Source: Armatimonadota bacterium
GTDB taxonomy: Bacteria; Armatimonadota; Fimbriimonadia; Fimbriimonadales; ATM1
Assembly (NCBI GenBank): GCA_003577165.1
Contig: QEUM01000013.1
Span: 62,001-126,000, forward strand
DNA: 64,000 nt
Direction: 5' to 3'
Shown piece after piece: positions 11,356 through 19,410 of the stretch; the first letter of the stretch is position 1; each line of letters begins with the position of its first letter. Below the pieces are notes generated by a model. The model worked only from the letters and a program-made list of their open reading frames with translations. It made no database searches and was not told the origin of the DNA. The translations under genes were made by a program, and so were the position numbers.

Positions 11356-11991
11356 CTATTCGGCCGCCGACAGCGAGCCGCTCACTTTAATCGTCGGATT
11401 GTAGTAAGCGTTGCTGCCCTTGATCTCGAATTGGTGACCACCGTCGTTGAAGGTGCAAGTTTCGACGGTCGCCTGCCAGACTTCAGGATGCAGCACGGAG
11501 TTGATGTTGCTGATCTTGATGGGGTTCTTCTTGTCCATGCCGAGGAAGGGCTTGGCGGTCAGCGTGCAGATAGCCCCCCCGTTGATTTTCATCGACAGGT
11601 TCCCGTTTGCCGCGGACACCTGAATCGAAGTGGCCTTGACCGCTTCCATCTTTCCCCATGCCGCGAACGCAGTCCTCGCGAGCGATGCTACGGCGGCGCG
11701 CTTCGCCTCAGTCGGCGCATCCACGTAGCAGATCACCCAGGAGCCTGGCGCAACGGCGTACGCCATCCGAGTTCCGGAGATGTCCTGACCTTCGAACGTA
11801 CCGCGCCGGAAGTAGAAGCCGCCGACGCCTTCGCAGCCCATCGCTACGCCGGTGAGTTCACACGGGCAAGGCGCCGAACAACTGCATCCTTCGACGTAGT
11901 ACCCCTCGTACTGAAGTTGGCCCTTGAGGGCCGGGACGGTGGCCGTTACCGTCGTGACTTGGACGGCCGCTGTGATTAACCCTAACATCAT
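11356..11991 (-). CDS. DUF1326 protein with N-terminal signal sequence
   Basis: A 211-residue protein. Residues 1-20 are hydrophobic with small residues and look like a signal or anchor. YVEGCSCSAPCPCEL at about 32-46 carries the clustered cysteines that mark DUF1326, a family of unknown function. The rest looks like a beta-rich domain, and the family cysteines suggest metal or thiol chemistry. The ATG follows AAAGGAGG by 6 bases, a strong ribosome site. It diverges from an HxlR regulator, and HxlR proteins often control the neighbouring gene and respond to reactive species, so this pair may be a small stress-responsive module. That link is inference. Confidence 0.75.
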   Translation of the reverse strand: MMLGLITAAVQVTTVTATVPALKGQLQYEGYYVEGCSCSAPCPCELTGVAMGCEGVGGFYFRRGTFEGQDISGTRMAYAVAPGSWVICYVDAPTEAKRAAVASLARTAFAAWGKMEAVKATSIQVSAANGNLSMKINGGAICTLTAKPFLGMDKKNPIKISNINSVLHPEVWQATVETCTFNDGGHQFEIKGSNAYYNPTIKVSGSLSAAE

Positions 11992-12122
11992 TCTGTGCCT
12001 CCTTTTTAGCCAGAATGGGCGTACTCGCGCCCACGCACCAGGGTGCCAGGGTCAATCACCTCAAGTCAAGTACGGTTCGAAAAGTCAGTAGCGGACTTCT
12101 GTGTCAGGTTCGGTAGTTAGGC

Positions 12123-12128
12123 TACAAT
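12123..12128 (+). promoter_or_regulatory. -10 box close to the HxlR start
   Basis: TACAAT ends 7 bases before the GTG start of the HxlR gene. A transcript would begin at or next to the start codon, so the mRNA is probably leaderless. No convincing -35 was found. TGTCAG at 12102 is too close for the usual spacing. Confidence 0.5.
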
Positions 12129-12135
12129 TCGCCTA

Positions 12136-12474
12136 GTGGAGTCGGGGACGCTCTCAAAACAGGAAGCCTATGAACGGATCGCTCAGATCATGGGCTGCAA
12201 GTGGTCCGTGCGGATTCTGGACGCACTGGCCAACGGCTCAGCCCGGCCGAGCGAACTGCTCCGGGAGTGCGGCGGACTCGCCGAGCGCGTATTGCATCGC
12301 TGCCTGAATCGGCTTCAGCGTGACGGGCTCATTTCCAAGCGCTGCTACGCCGAGATCCCTCCCCACACCGAGTACGAACTCACCCCGATGGGGAAAGAGG
12401 TGCTCCGTCTGCTCGAATCTGCCTGGTCGCTTGCCGACAGATGGGAAGGCAGTCAGAGAGCGATCGGCAAGTAG
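12136..12474 (+). CDS. HxlR-family transcriptional regulator
   Basis: A 112-residue winged-helix regulator. IMGCKWSVRILDALANG matches the HxlR N-terminal signature, and RVLHRCLNRLQRDGLI followed by YELTPMGKEVLRLL gives the recognition helix and wing. There are several cysteines (in MGCKW, LRECGG, LHRCL and KRCYAE). In some HxlR proteins such cysteines sense aldehydes, quinones or disulfide stress. The GTG start has no ribosome site, but a -10 box ends 7 bases upstream. It is divergent from the DUF1326 gene across 144 bases, the likely place for an operator. Confidence 0.85.
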   Translation: MESGTLSKQEAYERIAQIMGCKWSVRILDALANGSARPSELLRECGGLAERVLHRCLNRLQRDGLISKRCYAEIPPHTEYELTPMGKEVLRLLESAWSLADRWEGSQRAIGK

Positions 12475-12487
12475 GGGTCGAGTTTCT

Positions 12488-12955
12488 TCAGCGTCCGGGC
12501 AGTTCCGCGACCACCTTGCCCTTCGGTGTTTTCGTGATGCTAACTCCTTCTTCGCGAAGTAGGCGAGCCTGATTCTTAGTGCCGCCGGGCGCCTTCTCAC
12601 GCATCGAACCATCGTCGTTCACCAGGCGCCACCACGGAGTCACGTTCGATGCGCCTTCGCTCCTTGCCACTTCGGCGGCTTCTGCGCAGATGCGCCAAAA
12701 GATGCCCGCCGTGAGAGGACACGTGTGATCTGCGCCATGTCTTTCGGCGAGCCGCTCGCGGATTGTGCGCATCGTGACCACATGACCTTTGCGCACCTTG
12801 CGCAACTCCGCCGCCATCGCTTGTGGAGTCGAGATCACCATCGTGCCGGATCCGTATTGTTTCCGCCACTTCTCCGGCACAGGAACGATGCGCGGTTCCA
12901 GCGGCTTGAGCATCTTCTCCTTCCACTTCGTTCGCGTAGCGAAAGATTGTTTCAT
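12488..12955 (-). CDS. Alkyltransferase-like (MGMT-fold) protein lacking the catalytic cysteine
   Basis: A 155-residue protein. Its C-terminal part (about 55-150) follows the DNA-binding domain of O6-methylguanine-DNA methyltransferase: VVTMRTIRERLA corresponds to the helix-turn-helix entry, and TPWWRLVNDDG (106-116) aligns with the active-site stretch PCHRVV. The cysteine is replaced by tryptophan (W108), as in ATL proteins (PWHR), which bind alkylated bases without repairing them. The N-terminal 50 residues, with KWRKQYGSGTMVI, are shared with a less-studied MGMT-like family. The start at 12955 follows GGAAG. An upstream start at 12991 would add 12 residues. The role in damage recognition is inferred from the fold. 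Confidence 0.75.
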   Translation of the reverse strand: MKQSFATRTKWKEKMLKPLEPRIVPVPEKWRKQYGSGTMVISTPQAMAAELRKVRKGHVVTMRTIRERLAERHGADHTCPLTAGIFWRICAEAAEVARSEGASNVTPWWRLVNDDGSMREKAPGGTKNQARLLREEGVSITKTPKGKVVAELPGR

Positions 12956-13055
12956 CTCTCTTCCATTATGACGGCCGTCATCGCCGCACAATGGGCTTGG
13001 AATCGCAAAATACAGAGTCGGGTCGAAGACCTGATAGCGGCAATGGAGCAGCGTG

Positions 13056-13397
13056 ATGCGAGTTACTTTTCAACGACTCGGTGAACCCAGCGAACCGGGT
13101 TGGTATGACATCGCGGGAATCGGCATGGTTCAAGTGAACCAAGAGGACATTGACGAAGCGGGCGAACTCGACGGGCGCGCAGCATGGAACCTCGTGGATG
13201 TCGCGGAATGGGAGCACGGCGATCCGGACTTCGGACCCGCGCCCGCGTTTCAACTCGGTGGAATCATTCCATTGACGACGCCTGAGATGGAGGAGGACGA
13301 AGAAGTTCTCACCGGTGACGAGGACTTGATCGAGGACGAAGACGCGACCGAACTTCCCCTCGAAATCGAGGCGATCCGCTTCCGACCACAAGACTGA
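13056..13397 (+). CDS. Hypothetical acidic protein
   Basis: 113 residues, not recognised. The N-terminal half (VTFQRLGEPSEPGWYDIAGIG) suggests a short beta domain. The C-terminal third is strongly acidic (runs such as EMEEDEEVLTGDEDLIEDED). There is no signal sequence or membrane segment. Two adjacent starts exist (GTG 13053, ATG 13056), and GGAG 7 bases upstream favours the ATG. It diverges from the alkyltransferase-like gene across about 100 bases and converges with the HDOD gene. It could be a nucleic-acid mimic or a chaperone-like acidic protein, but there is no evidence for either. Confidence 0.6.
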   Translation: MRVTFQRLGEPSEPGWYDIAGIGMVQVNQEDIDEAGELDGRAAWNLVDVAEWEHGDPDFGPAPAFQLGGIIPLTTPEMEEDEEVLTGDEDLIEDEDATELPLEIEAIRFRPQD

Positions 13398-13508
13398 TCG
13401 TCAATCGAATCGGTCTGCGATCCGCAATCCACAGCTGCTCAGAGGGGGGCGGTCGAGGCTTCCCGACCCCGGCCCCATCCATCCGATCTGCGGAGGAGAC
13501 GTGTCAGG

Positions 13509-14411
13509 CTATGCGGCCTTGGTTTCGGGACGCGAAGGGACGTTCCATGAGTCCATCGCGCGCTCGATGTGCGTTTCAAGCAGTTGAAGCAGCGCCGTCT
13601 GCTCTTCGTCCGACATTGAGAACTCGAGGCTGAGCAGACCGCCTGGGCGCTTCTCCACCGGCCATGTTTCCATGCCATATCCGCCCTCTTCCGCGAGTTT
13701 GTGCGCGAATGCGATCGAGCATGCGGCCAAGTAGTGCGAACTCCCCGGATCGACACGATCGAAAGGCGTTAGCGCTTCGCAGTAATCGTGTGGGAGTTTC
13801 CACGACGAGATCGCGCTCGTCGCGAGTTGCTGGGGCATGGCCCCGTACGCCTTCTCGAACGCCGTCGAAAGGCTTTCGCGATTTCGCGACGCGATGCGCG
13901 CAAGACGCGTGAAACTGGACGGAGCGAAGAGCGGCATCAAGCCGAGACCGAGGCAGCTGATTTCAGACGCCGAGATCAACTCTCCCGAGGGCCATGCGGA
14001 GTTCGCAGCATCCGGGTGTCTCCGGTAGACGAACGCGGCAAGAATGCCGACTGCCAGCACCCACCTGCCGTACCGCTCAAGGTTGAATCCGAGGTCCGGA
14101 TCAATTTCCGAGAGCGTCGAGCGCAAATGGAGCGCGACCGTCAAGTTTCGCACTGCGCGAACGCCCATCTTCACGATCGCCGATCGAATCAGGTTCGACG
14201 ATGAGGAAGAGACTTCTGGCAGTTGGTGCCCAATGACCTTGAGAAACTCAGCAGCAAGACCCGGGTCTCGCATGATCAGAAGTTCCAACTCGCGCGCAGC
14301 CGGTTCCCCGTTGTCGATGAGATCGATGATTTGGCGCGCTGCGCGAGACGATGCCAGTTTCAGCACGCCACGCTGGTAGAGCAACTCTAGTCTTTCGAAT
14401 TCCGTCTCCAT
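13509..14411 (-). CDS. HDOD-domain protein
   Basis: A 300-residue single-domain protein. ELELLIMRDPGLAAEFLKVI near residue 40 and SNLIRSAIVKMGVRAVRNLTVAL near 72-94 match the HDOD fold, a degenerate HD phosphohydrolase domain used in bacterial signalling and lacking metal-binding His/Asp pairs. No REC, GGDEF or EAL domain is attached. The ATG is preceded by GGGAGG with 7 bases between. The gene is followed by a 111-base gap to the convergent acidic-protein gene. Its partner is unknown. Confidence 0.7.
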   Translation of the reverse strand: METEFERLELLYQRGVLKLASSRAARQIIDLIDNGEPAARELELLIMRDPGLAAEFLKVIGHQLPEVSSSSSNLIRSAIVKMGVRAVRNLTVALHLRSTLSEIDPDLGFNLERYGRWVLAVGILAAFVYRRHPDAANSAWPSGELISASEISCLGLGLMPLFAPSSFTRLARIASRNRESLSTAFEKAYGAMPQQLATSAISSWKLPHDYCEALTPFDRVDPGSSHYLAACSIAFAHKLAEEGGYGMETWPVEKRPGGLLSLEFSMSDEEQTALLQLLETHIERAMDSWNVPSRPETKAA

Positions 14412-14570
14412 TTAGACCCTCCCGCCTTGCGGTCGGCTCGTCCTGGAGCCGCGAACTCACTGCCTCAGTCGCGTAAGTTCTACACCCTCGATTATCGGGC
14501 GCCATTCGCCAAATTTCTGCGCTCGTGAGCGAAACTGGCAGGAATAACGGCCCGACACCACACTTCCCTA

Positions 14571-14606
14571 CAAAAAACGGAGGCCGGCCCGTAATTGAGC
14601 CGGCCT
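14571..14606 (-). terminator. Intrinsic terminator after the nucleotidyltransferase-like gene
   Basis: Stem AGGCCGGC (14581-14588) with GCCGGCCT (14599-14606) and a 10-base loop. On the minus strand the stem is followed by CCGTTTTTTGT, giving six consecutive Ts. It begins about 22 bases after the stop of the upstream minus-strand gene. Confidence 0.85.
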
Positions 14607-14628
14607 GTGACTAACCCATGACTGGACA

Positions 14629-15513
14629 CTAAAGTCCGGAGAAAATCGCTCCCTGCGCGGCGCGCGCGAACTCGTTCACGCGCTGCCAGCGCCACGGTTT
14701 GTCAGATCGAAACAGGTGCCCCATCCCGTGCACCTCGACCCAGTCCTCACACAGTTCGTAGCGCCGCGTCGCCTCGACAATGGCCTCAAGAACTGTGTTC
14801 AGGCACGCGATGTCGGTGCGGCCCTCGTACGCTCGGGACGGCACGTTGTAGCAAAGACACTCGATGAGATAGCCGGTGATGTTCTCCATGCGCACGCCGG
14901 CGGCCTCCATTCGATTCCGGAGGCTCTTGAGCGCGCAGACCGCGCGCCGAAATTCGCCGCCCGTCGAAATGTCCTTCCGCAGGCCGTTGGCGTACTGCTG
15001 ATCCGGCCAGTTGACGATCTGCGACTCCGTCGCCTTCGTCCAAAGGACGACTCCGTCCTGCGGCGCGCCCGATTCGGAGATCCGGCGATACGTGAAGAAC
15101 GGCGCGACGCGGATCGGCCCTCCCAGAACGCACGGCGAGAGTTCGAAGCACTTGTCCCCTGAGCGAACCTCCGTCTCAGGAAACCGAGCGCGCAGCGCGA
15201 GGCCGACCTCGGCCCGGTACTTGGCGAAACTCCCGTGGGTGGTGCTGCTGCCGCCCCCGCGCACGACGTACCCGGCGGGCACGTCACGGATTTGCGAATC
15301 CGTGCAGATGACGGCGATGTCAACGGCAGAGCCCTCGACGTTCGTCAGGTTGCGGTGCGATCCACTTACGGCGACTTCGATCGCTCGCCCGTGGAAGTAC
15401 ACGCTCTCCCGAATCGCCCGCGAAACGGCATGCGCCGCCTCATCGGAGTGCGATGTCGAATTGCCATTGGCCTGCCAGCCTAAGTTCCCGATCTCTTGTG
15501 GCCAGTCACTCAC
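14629..15513 (-). CDS. CD-NTase/OAS-fold nucleotidyltransferase-like protein with eroded active site
   Basis: A 294-residue protein. Residues 48-70 (AVSGSHRNLTNVEGSAVDIAV...) follow the nucleotidyltransferase pattern GSYRNNTNVRxDSDVDI, with G51-S52 kept. The first aspartate of the DxD pair is alanine (A63), one residue before it is missing, and only D65 remains. The third acidic position, normally in a DVVPxFEYR-like segment, is R135 in IRVAPFFTYRR. The C-terminal part (SLRNRMEAAGV, YLIECLCYNVP, WVEVHGMGHLF) matches the helical half of the same family. Two of three metal ligands are therefore lost and catalysis is unlikely. It has its own terminator and no effector gene nearby. The start is a GTG. 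Confidence 0.65.
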   Translation of the reverse strand: MSDWPQEIGNLGWQANGNSTSHSDEAAHAVSRAIRESVYFHGRAIEVAVSGSHRNLTNVEGSAVDIAVICTDSQIRDVPAGYVVRGGGSSTTHGSFAKYRAEVGLALRARFPETEVRSGDKCFELSPCVLGGPIRVAPFFTYRRISESGAPQDGVVLWTKATESQIVNWPDQQYANGLRKDISTGGEFRRAVCALKSLRNRMEAAGVRMENITGYLIECLCYNVPSRAYEGRTDIACLNTVLEAIVEATRRYELCEDWVEVHGMGHLFRSDKPWRWQRVNEFARAAQGAIFSGL

Positions 15514-15627
15514 AGCAGGGCTTCCACCCGCTCCTATAAGTCCTCGGCATCCTGACCGATTCTCTGCTCCGATTCTCGGCGCGAATCCCGCCCGCTCCTC
15601 AGGCCTGTTTCAGGGCATTTCATTATC

Positions 15628-16140
15628 GTGGCTAAAAAAGTCCGACTCAGACGGTCGAACCGACTCCTCGGCTCGGGTAGCCTGGAAGCCGAAGTCAGCC
15701 CCGCGATGGGCCGAGGCGCGCCGGCCTGCCGATCGCCACTCGGAACCGACCCACACTGGGCTGGGCTCATAGGCGAAGGATGGACCGTTAGGATGACCGC
15801 GCTTGGCTTCGTGAGCATTTACTGGACCGATCCCGCGACGGGCGAGATCGAGGCCGCTGAATCCCTCGAGTGCGTGGTCCGCCTCGATGCCGAGGGGCCA
15901 CAAGGCTTCTACATCGAGCGCTCTCACGCGGAGGCTCGCGGCGCGGCCGAGGCCATGAGCCGCTGGCTCGACCGAAAGGTGCTCTGGAAGTTCTCGCGCA
16001 GCCAGATCCACTACCCCGATCGCACTTGCCACGGCGAGGCGGTTCTGCGCTCAGATGCTGCCCAGTTCTCCCTGTCCGAGGTGGTCGAACTCTCGGACTC
16101 CTGCGGAGGCAGGCTCTATCTCGCGGACGAGGCGCAGTAA
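15628..16140 (+). CDS. Hypothetical protein
   Basis: Up to 170 residues, not recognised. The first 55 residues are basic and low in structure. The better-looking domain begins near M56 (MTALGFVSIYWTDPATGEIE), so an ATG at 15793 is an equally possible start. The GTG at 15628 has no ribosome site. The domain has an alternating beta pattern and ends in SLSEVVELSDSCGGRLYL. There is no signal peptide or membrane segment. It sits alone between the divergent nucleotidyltransferase-like gene and the convergent GT26 gene. Confidence 0.5.
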   Translation: MAKKVRLRRSNRLLGSGSLEAEVSPAMGRGAPACRSPLGTDPHWAGLIGEGWTVRMTALGFVSIYWTDPATGEIEAAESLECVVRLDAEGPQGFYIERSHAEARGAAEAMSRWLDRKVLWKFSRSQIHYPDRTCHGEAVLRSDAAQFSLSEVVELSDSCGGRLYLADEAQ

Positions 16141-16197
16141 CCCGGCAGTTTCGGCGGTGGAAGTGGCCCATGAACGGACCGCTCGTTCGAATCTCCG

Positions 16198-16950
16198 TTA
16201 CCGCTTGGTTCGAGAAACTAACCACACAAACTTCGGCAAAGTCATGACCTTGCGCCATTTGCGCGGGTTGAGGATGAGGCGCCAGAGCCATTCGAGTTTC
16301 ATCTTGCGGATGAGCATCGGCGCGCGTTTGACCGTGCCGCTCAGCACGTCGAACGAGCCCCCCACCCCCATCGAAACCTTTGCCGCCATCTCATAGAGGT
16401 TGCGCGCGATGAACTTCTCCTGTTTCGGGATGCCCATCGCGACGAACAGCACGTCCACCTTCACGTCGCGAATCTCCTGCGCGACCTTCGCTTCGTCCGC
16501 GGGGGGGAAGAATCCGTCCCTCGCGCCGACGATCGTGCATCCGGGGTACTTCTCCCTCATCTTGTCGGCAGCGGCCTGCGCGATGCCCGGCGCCGCGCCG
16601 AGAAAGTAGAGCCGATAGCCCTTCTCCGCGCTCTTTTTGCAGAGCGCCTCGACGAGGTCCACGCCGCTGACGCGCTCGGGGAGGGGGCTTCCGACGCGCT
16701 TGCACGCCCACAGCACGCCGACGCTGTCGGGGGTCACGAGGTCCGCGTTCAGCATGATGTCGCGCCACTGCGTGTCCGACTGCGCCTCGACGATTCCGCT
16801 TGAATCGGCCGTGACGACGATTCGAGGCCGACCGTCTTCGATGAACTCCTCGATGCGGCGCAGCGCGCTCTCCATGTCCACCGGGTCGATGCCGATGCCA
16901 AGAACCTCGACGCGCGGAAGTCTGTTCACTCTGCTCTCGACGGCGATCAC
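16198..16950 (-). CDS. WecG/TagA/CpsF family glycosyltransferase (GT26)
   Basis: 250 residues. The family blocks are clear: VTADSSGIVEAQ near 46, LVTPDSVGVLWAC near 71-83, GVDLVEALC near 96, YFLGAAPGIAQAAA near 114 and DVLFVAMGIPKQEKFI near 165. A C-terminal LEWLWRLILNPRKWRK segment suits membrane association. Members transfer N-acetylmannosamine-type sugars to lipid-linked carriers in cell-envelope polymer synthesis. The GTG start directly follows the lon stop (TAA then GTG), so it is probably translated from the lon transcript. No polysaccharide cluster surrounds it, so the polymer is unknown. Confidence 0.88.
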   Translation of the reverse strand: MIAVESRVNRLPRVEVLGIGIDPVDMESALRRIEEFIEDGRPRIVVTADSSGIVEAQSDTQWRDIMLNADLVTPDSVGVLWACKRVGSPLPERVSGVDLVEALCKKSAEKGYRLYFLGAAPGIAQAAADKMREKYPGCTIVGARDGFFPPADEAKVAQEIRDVKVDVLFVAMGIPKQEKFIARNLYEMAAKVSMGVGGSFDVLSGTVKRAPMLIRKMKLEWLWRLILNPRKWRKVMTLPKFVWLVSRTKR

Positions 16951-19410
16951 TTATCTCGCTCGCTGCGTTCGCTTTCGCTTCTTCTTCACGACTTTCGACT
17001 TGTGCTTTCCGTTTCGCGCGGGCTTCTCGAACGCGGCGGCGAGCACCTCGTCGGCCGTGCGCACGAAGCGGGTGTCAAGTTTCTCGCGAATGTCGGCGGG
17101 AATCTCCTCAAGGTAGTCCTTGCGGTTCTGCTCAGGCAGCACGACGGTTCGTATTCCGGCGCGGTGCGCCGCGAGCACCTTCTCTTTGATGCCCCCCACC
17201 GGAAGCACGTCCCCGGACAGCGTCACCTCCCCTGTCATGGCGAGGCGATCGTTGATCTTCTTCCCCGTCATGAGGCTTGTCAAAGCGGTGAGGAGCGTGA
17301 CGCCGGCGCTCGGGCCGTCCTTCGGAATCGCTCCCGCGGGAACGTGAACGTGAATGTCGCTCTTGACGAACGCCTCGGGGTCAACTTCGTATTCGCGAGC
17401 GTGAGTTCGAAGATAACTGAGCGCGGCGCGCGCAGATTCCTTCATCACGTCGCCAAGTTGGCCCGTAAGCACCAGCGAGCCGCTGCCGGGCATCGCGGCC
17501 GACTCTACGAAGACGATCTCCCCCCCCACCGGAGTCCAGACGATGCCAACGGCCACGCCGGGTTTGAGCGTTCTTTCCGCGATTTCATCGCGGAGGAACC
17601 GGGGACTTCCGAGCAACTGCTCGACGCACTCCGGCGTCGTGCTCACGCCTTCCGTTCGGCCCTCTGCGAACATGCGCGTGACCTTTCGGCACACGGCTGC
17701 GATCTCGCGTTCGAGATTGCGCACGCCGGCTTCGCGCGTATAGAACCGCACGAGGTGGCGGAGCGCGGCTCTGCTCCACTGCATCTGCTTGCGATCCAAT
17801 CCGTGCTCGCGCATCTGCTTTGGAACGAGATGGCGACGCGCGATCTCGACCTTCTCCTCCTCGGTGTAGCCGCCGAGTTCGATGACTTCCATCCTGTCTC
17901 TCAGCGGTGGGGGCACTGTGTCGAGCACGTTGGCCGTCGTGATGAAGAAAACGCGGCTGAGATCGAAGGGAGCGTCAATGTAGTGATCGCGGAACGAGTT
18001 GTTCTGCTCCGGGTCCAAGACTTCGAGGAGCGCGGAACTCGGATCGCCGCGAAAGTCGGTGCCGAGTTTGTCCACCTCGTCGAGCATGAACACCGGGTTG
18101 TTGCTCGAGACGCGGCGGAGTCCCTGTACGACCTGCCCGGGCATCGCGCCGATGTAGGTGCGCCTGTGCCCGCGGATTTCCGCTTCGTCCCTCATTCCTC
18201 CGAGCGCGATCCGCAGGAACTTCCTGCCCATCGCGTGCGCGATTGACCTGCCAAGCGAGGTCTTCCCTACGCCCGGCGGGCCGACGAAGCAGAGGATCGG
18301 TTGGCGGATCGTGCCCTCCTTTTTGAATTTGCGAACCGCCAGGAACTCCAGAATGCGCTCCTTGACCTTTTCGAGGCCGTAGTGATCTGCGTCGAGCACT
18401 TTTCGGACGCGGGGCAGGTCGAGGATGTCTTCCGTGCTGATCGCCCAGGGCAGGGAGACCATCCAGTCAATGTAAGTGCGCGCGACGGTGTACTCGGGCG
18501 CGCCCGGCGACATACGGCGGAGGCGGTCTAACTCGCGATTGACTTCCTTGAGGGCGTCTTCGGGCATCTGCGCCGCGTCGATGCGCGCGCGCAACTCTTC
18601 GAGTTCCTCTTCCCTGTCATCTCCGTCCCCCAATTCGCGCTGGATTGCTCGCAGTTGTTCCCGAAGGTAGTAGTCGCGCTGGGATTTGCTGAGTTCGGTG
18701 TTCACCTCGCTCTGCACTTTCGAACTGAGTTCGAGCACGCGAGCCTCACGACCGAGGAGTTCGACGAGCATTCGAAGCCTGTCGCGAATGTCTATGGTTT
18801 CGAGGATTTGTTGCTTGTCCTCGACTGCGAACGGCATGTGCGCCGTGATGAGATCGCCCATCACGTTCGGCTCATGGACCGCTTGCGTCAGGGAGCGGAG
18901 TTCGTCGGGCAACTGCGGGGAGAGGGAGATGCAGCGTTCGAAGAGTTCGCTGACCGTTCGGCGCAGCGCCTCGACTTCGTCGGTCTGCTTGGGATCGATC
19001 GGCTGTTCTTCGACCAGTTCGATCCGCGCGCGGAGGTAAGGCTCCTCTTGTACCGCCTCGACGATTCGAAATCGGACGACGCCTTGGACGATGAGCCGCA
19101 CTGCGTCGGGCAACTTCACCAGCGTGCGGATGATGACGGCGCAGCCGAATCCGTAGACGTCGGAGAACTTTGGGAAGTCGACTGTCGGATCCTTCTGCGC
19201 GATGACGCCGATGATCCGGTTGTTGCTGCTCACCGTGTCGTCAATCAGCTGCACGCTCGGCGGCCGCCCGACCGACAGCGGTGCGATCAGCATCGGATAG
19301 ATAACGGAATCGCGGAGCGGAAGTATCGAGAGAACTTCCGGTATTTCAGGTCTGCGTTCGGTTTCGTCCGTGACGCCTTCGTCTTGGACTTTAAGGTCTA
19401 TCTCCGCCAT
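16951..19410 (-). CDS. lon: ATP-dependent Lon protease
   Basis: An 819-residue bacterial Lon (LonA). The N-terminal substrate-binding domain has LPLRDSVIYPMLIAPLSVGR near 30. The AAA+ module has Walker A GPPGVGKTS and Walker B VFMLDEVDK. The protease domain has the catalytic serine S701 in PKDGPSAG and lysine K744 in GGIKEK. A short Lys/Arg-rich tail (KVVKKKRKRTQRAR) extends the C-terminus. It degrades misfolded and regulatory proteins in the cytoplasm. Its start lies 20 bases inside the upstream small heat-shock gene, implying co-expression under stress. Confidence 0.97.
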   Translation of the reverse strand: MAEIDLKVQDEGVTDETERRPEIPEVLSILPLRDSVIYPMLIAPLSVGRPPSVQLIDDTVSSNNRIIGVIAQKDPTVDFPKFSDVYGFGCAVIIRTLVKLPDAVRLIVQGVVRFRIVEAVQEEPYLRARIELVEEQPIDPKQTDEVEALRRTVSELFERCISLSPQLPDELRSLTQAVHEPNVMGDLITAHMPFAVEDKQQILETIDIRDRLRMLVELLGREARVLELSSKVQSEVNTELSKSQRDYYLREQLRAIQRELGDGDDREEELEELRARIDAAQMPEDALKEVNRELDRLRRMSPGAPEYTVARTYIDWMVSLPWAISTEDILDLPRVRKVLDADHYGLEKVKERILEFLAVRKFKKEGTIRQPILCFVGPPGVGKTSLGRSIAHAMGRKFLRIALGGMRDEAEIRGHRRTYIGAMPGQVVQGLRRVSSNNPVFMLDEVDKLGTDFRGDPSSALLEVLDPEQNNSFRDHYIDAPFDLSRVFFITTANVLDTVPPPLRDRMEVIELGGYTEEEKVEIARRHLVPKQMREHGLDRKQMQWSRAALRHLVRFYTREAGVRNLEREIAAVCRKVTRMFAEGRTEGVSTTPECVEQLLGSPRFLRDEIAERTLKPGVAVGIVWTPVGGEIVFVESAAMPGSGSLVLTGQLGDVMKESARAALSYLRTHAREYEVDPEAFVKSDIHVHVPAGAIPKDGPSAGVTLLTALTSLMTGKKINDRLAMTGEVTLSGDVLPVGGIKEKVLAAHRAGIRTVVLPEQNRKDYLEEIPADIREKLDTRFVRTADEVLAAAFEKPARNGKHKSKVVKKKRKRTQRAR

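Noticed and set aside
14629-16140. A CBASS defence operon around the nucleotidyltransferase-like gene
   Set aside because: No effector, Cap2/Cap3 or HORMA/TRIP13-like gene is adjacent; the neighbour at 15628 is on the other strand and the active site is eroded.
17002-18246. A 414-residue open frame on the plus strand
   Set aside because: Antisense to the conserved Lon AAA+ region; no ribosome site or recognisable fold.
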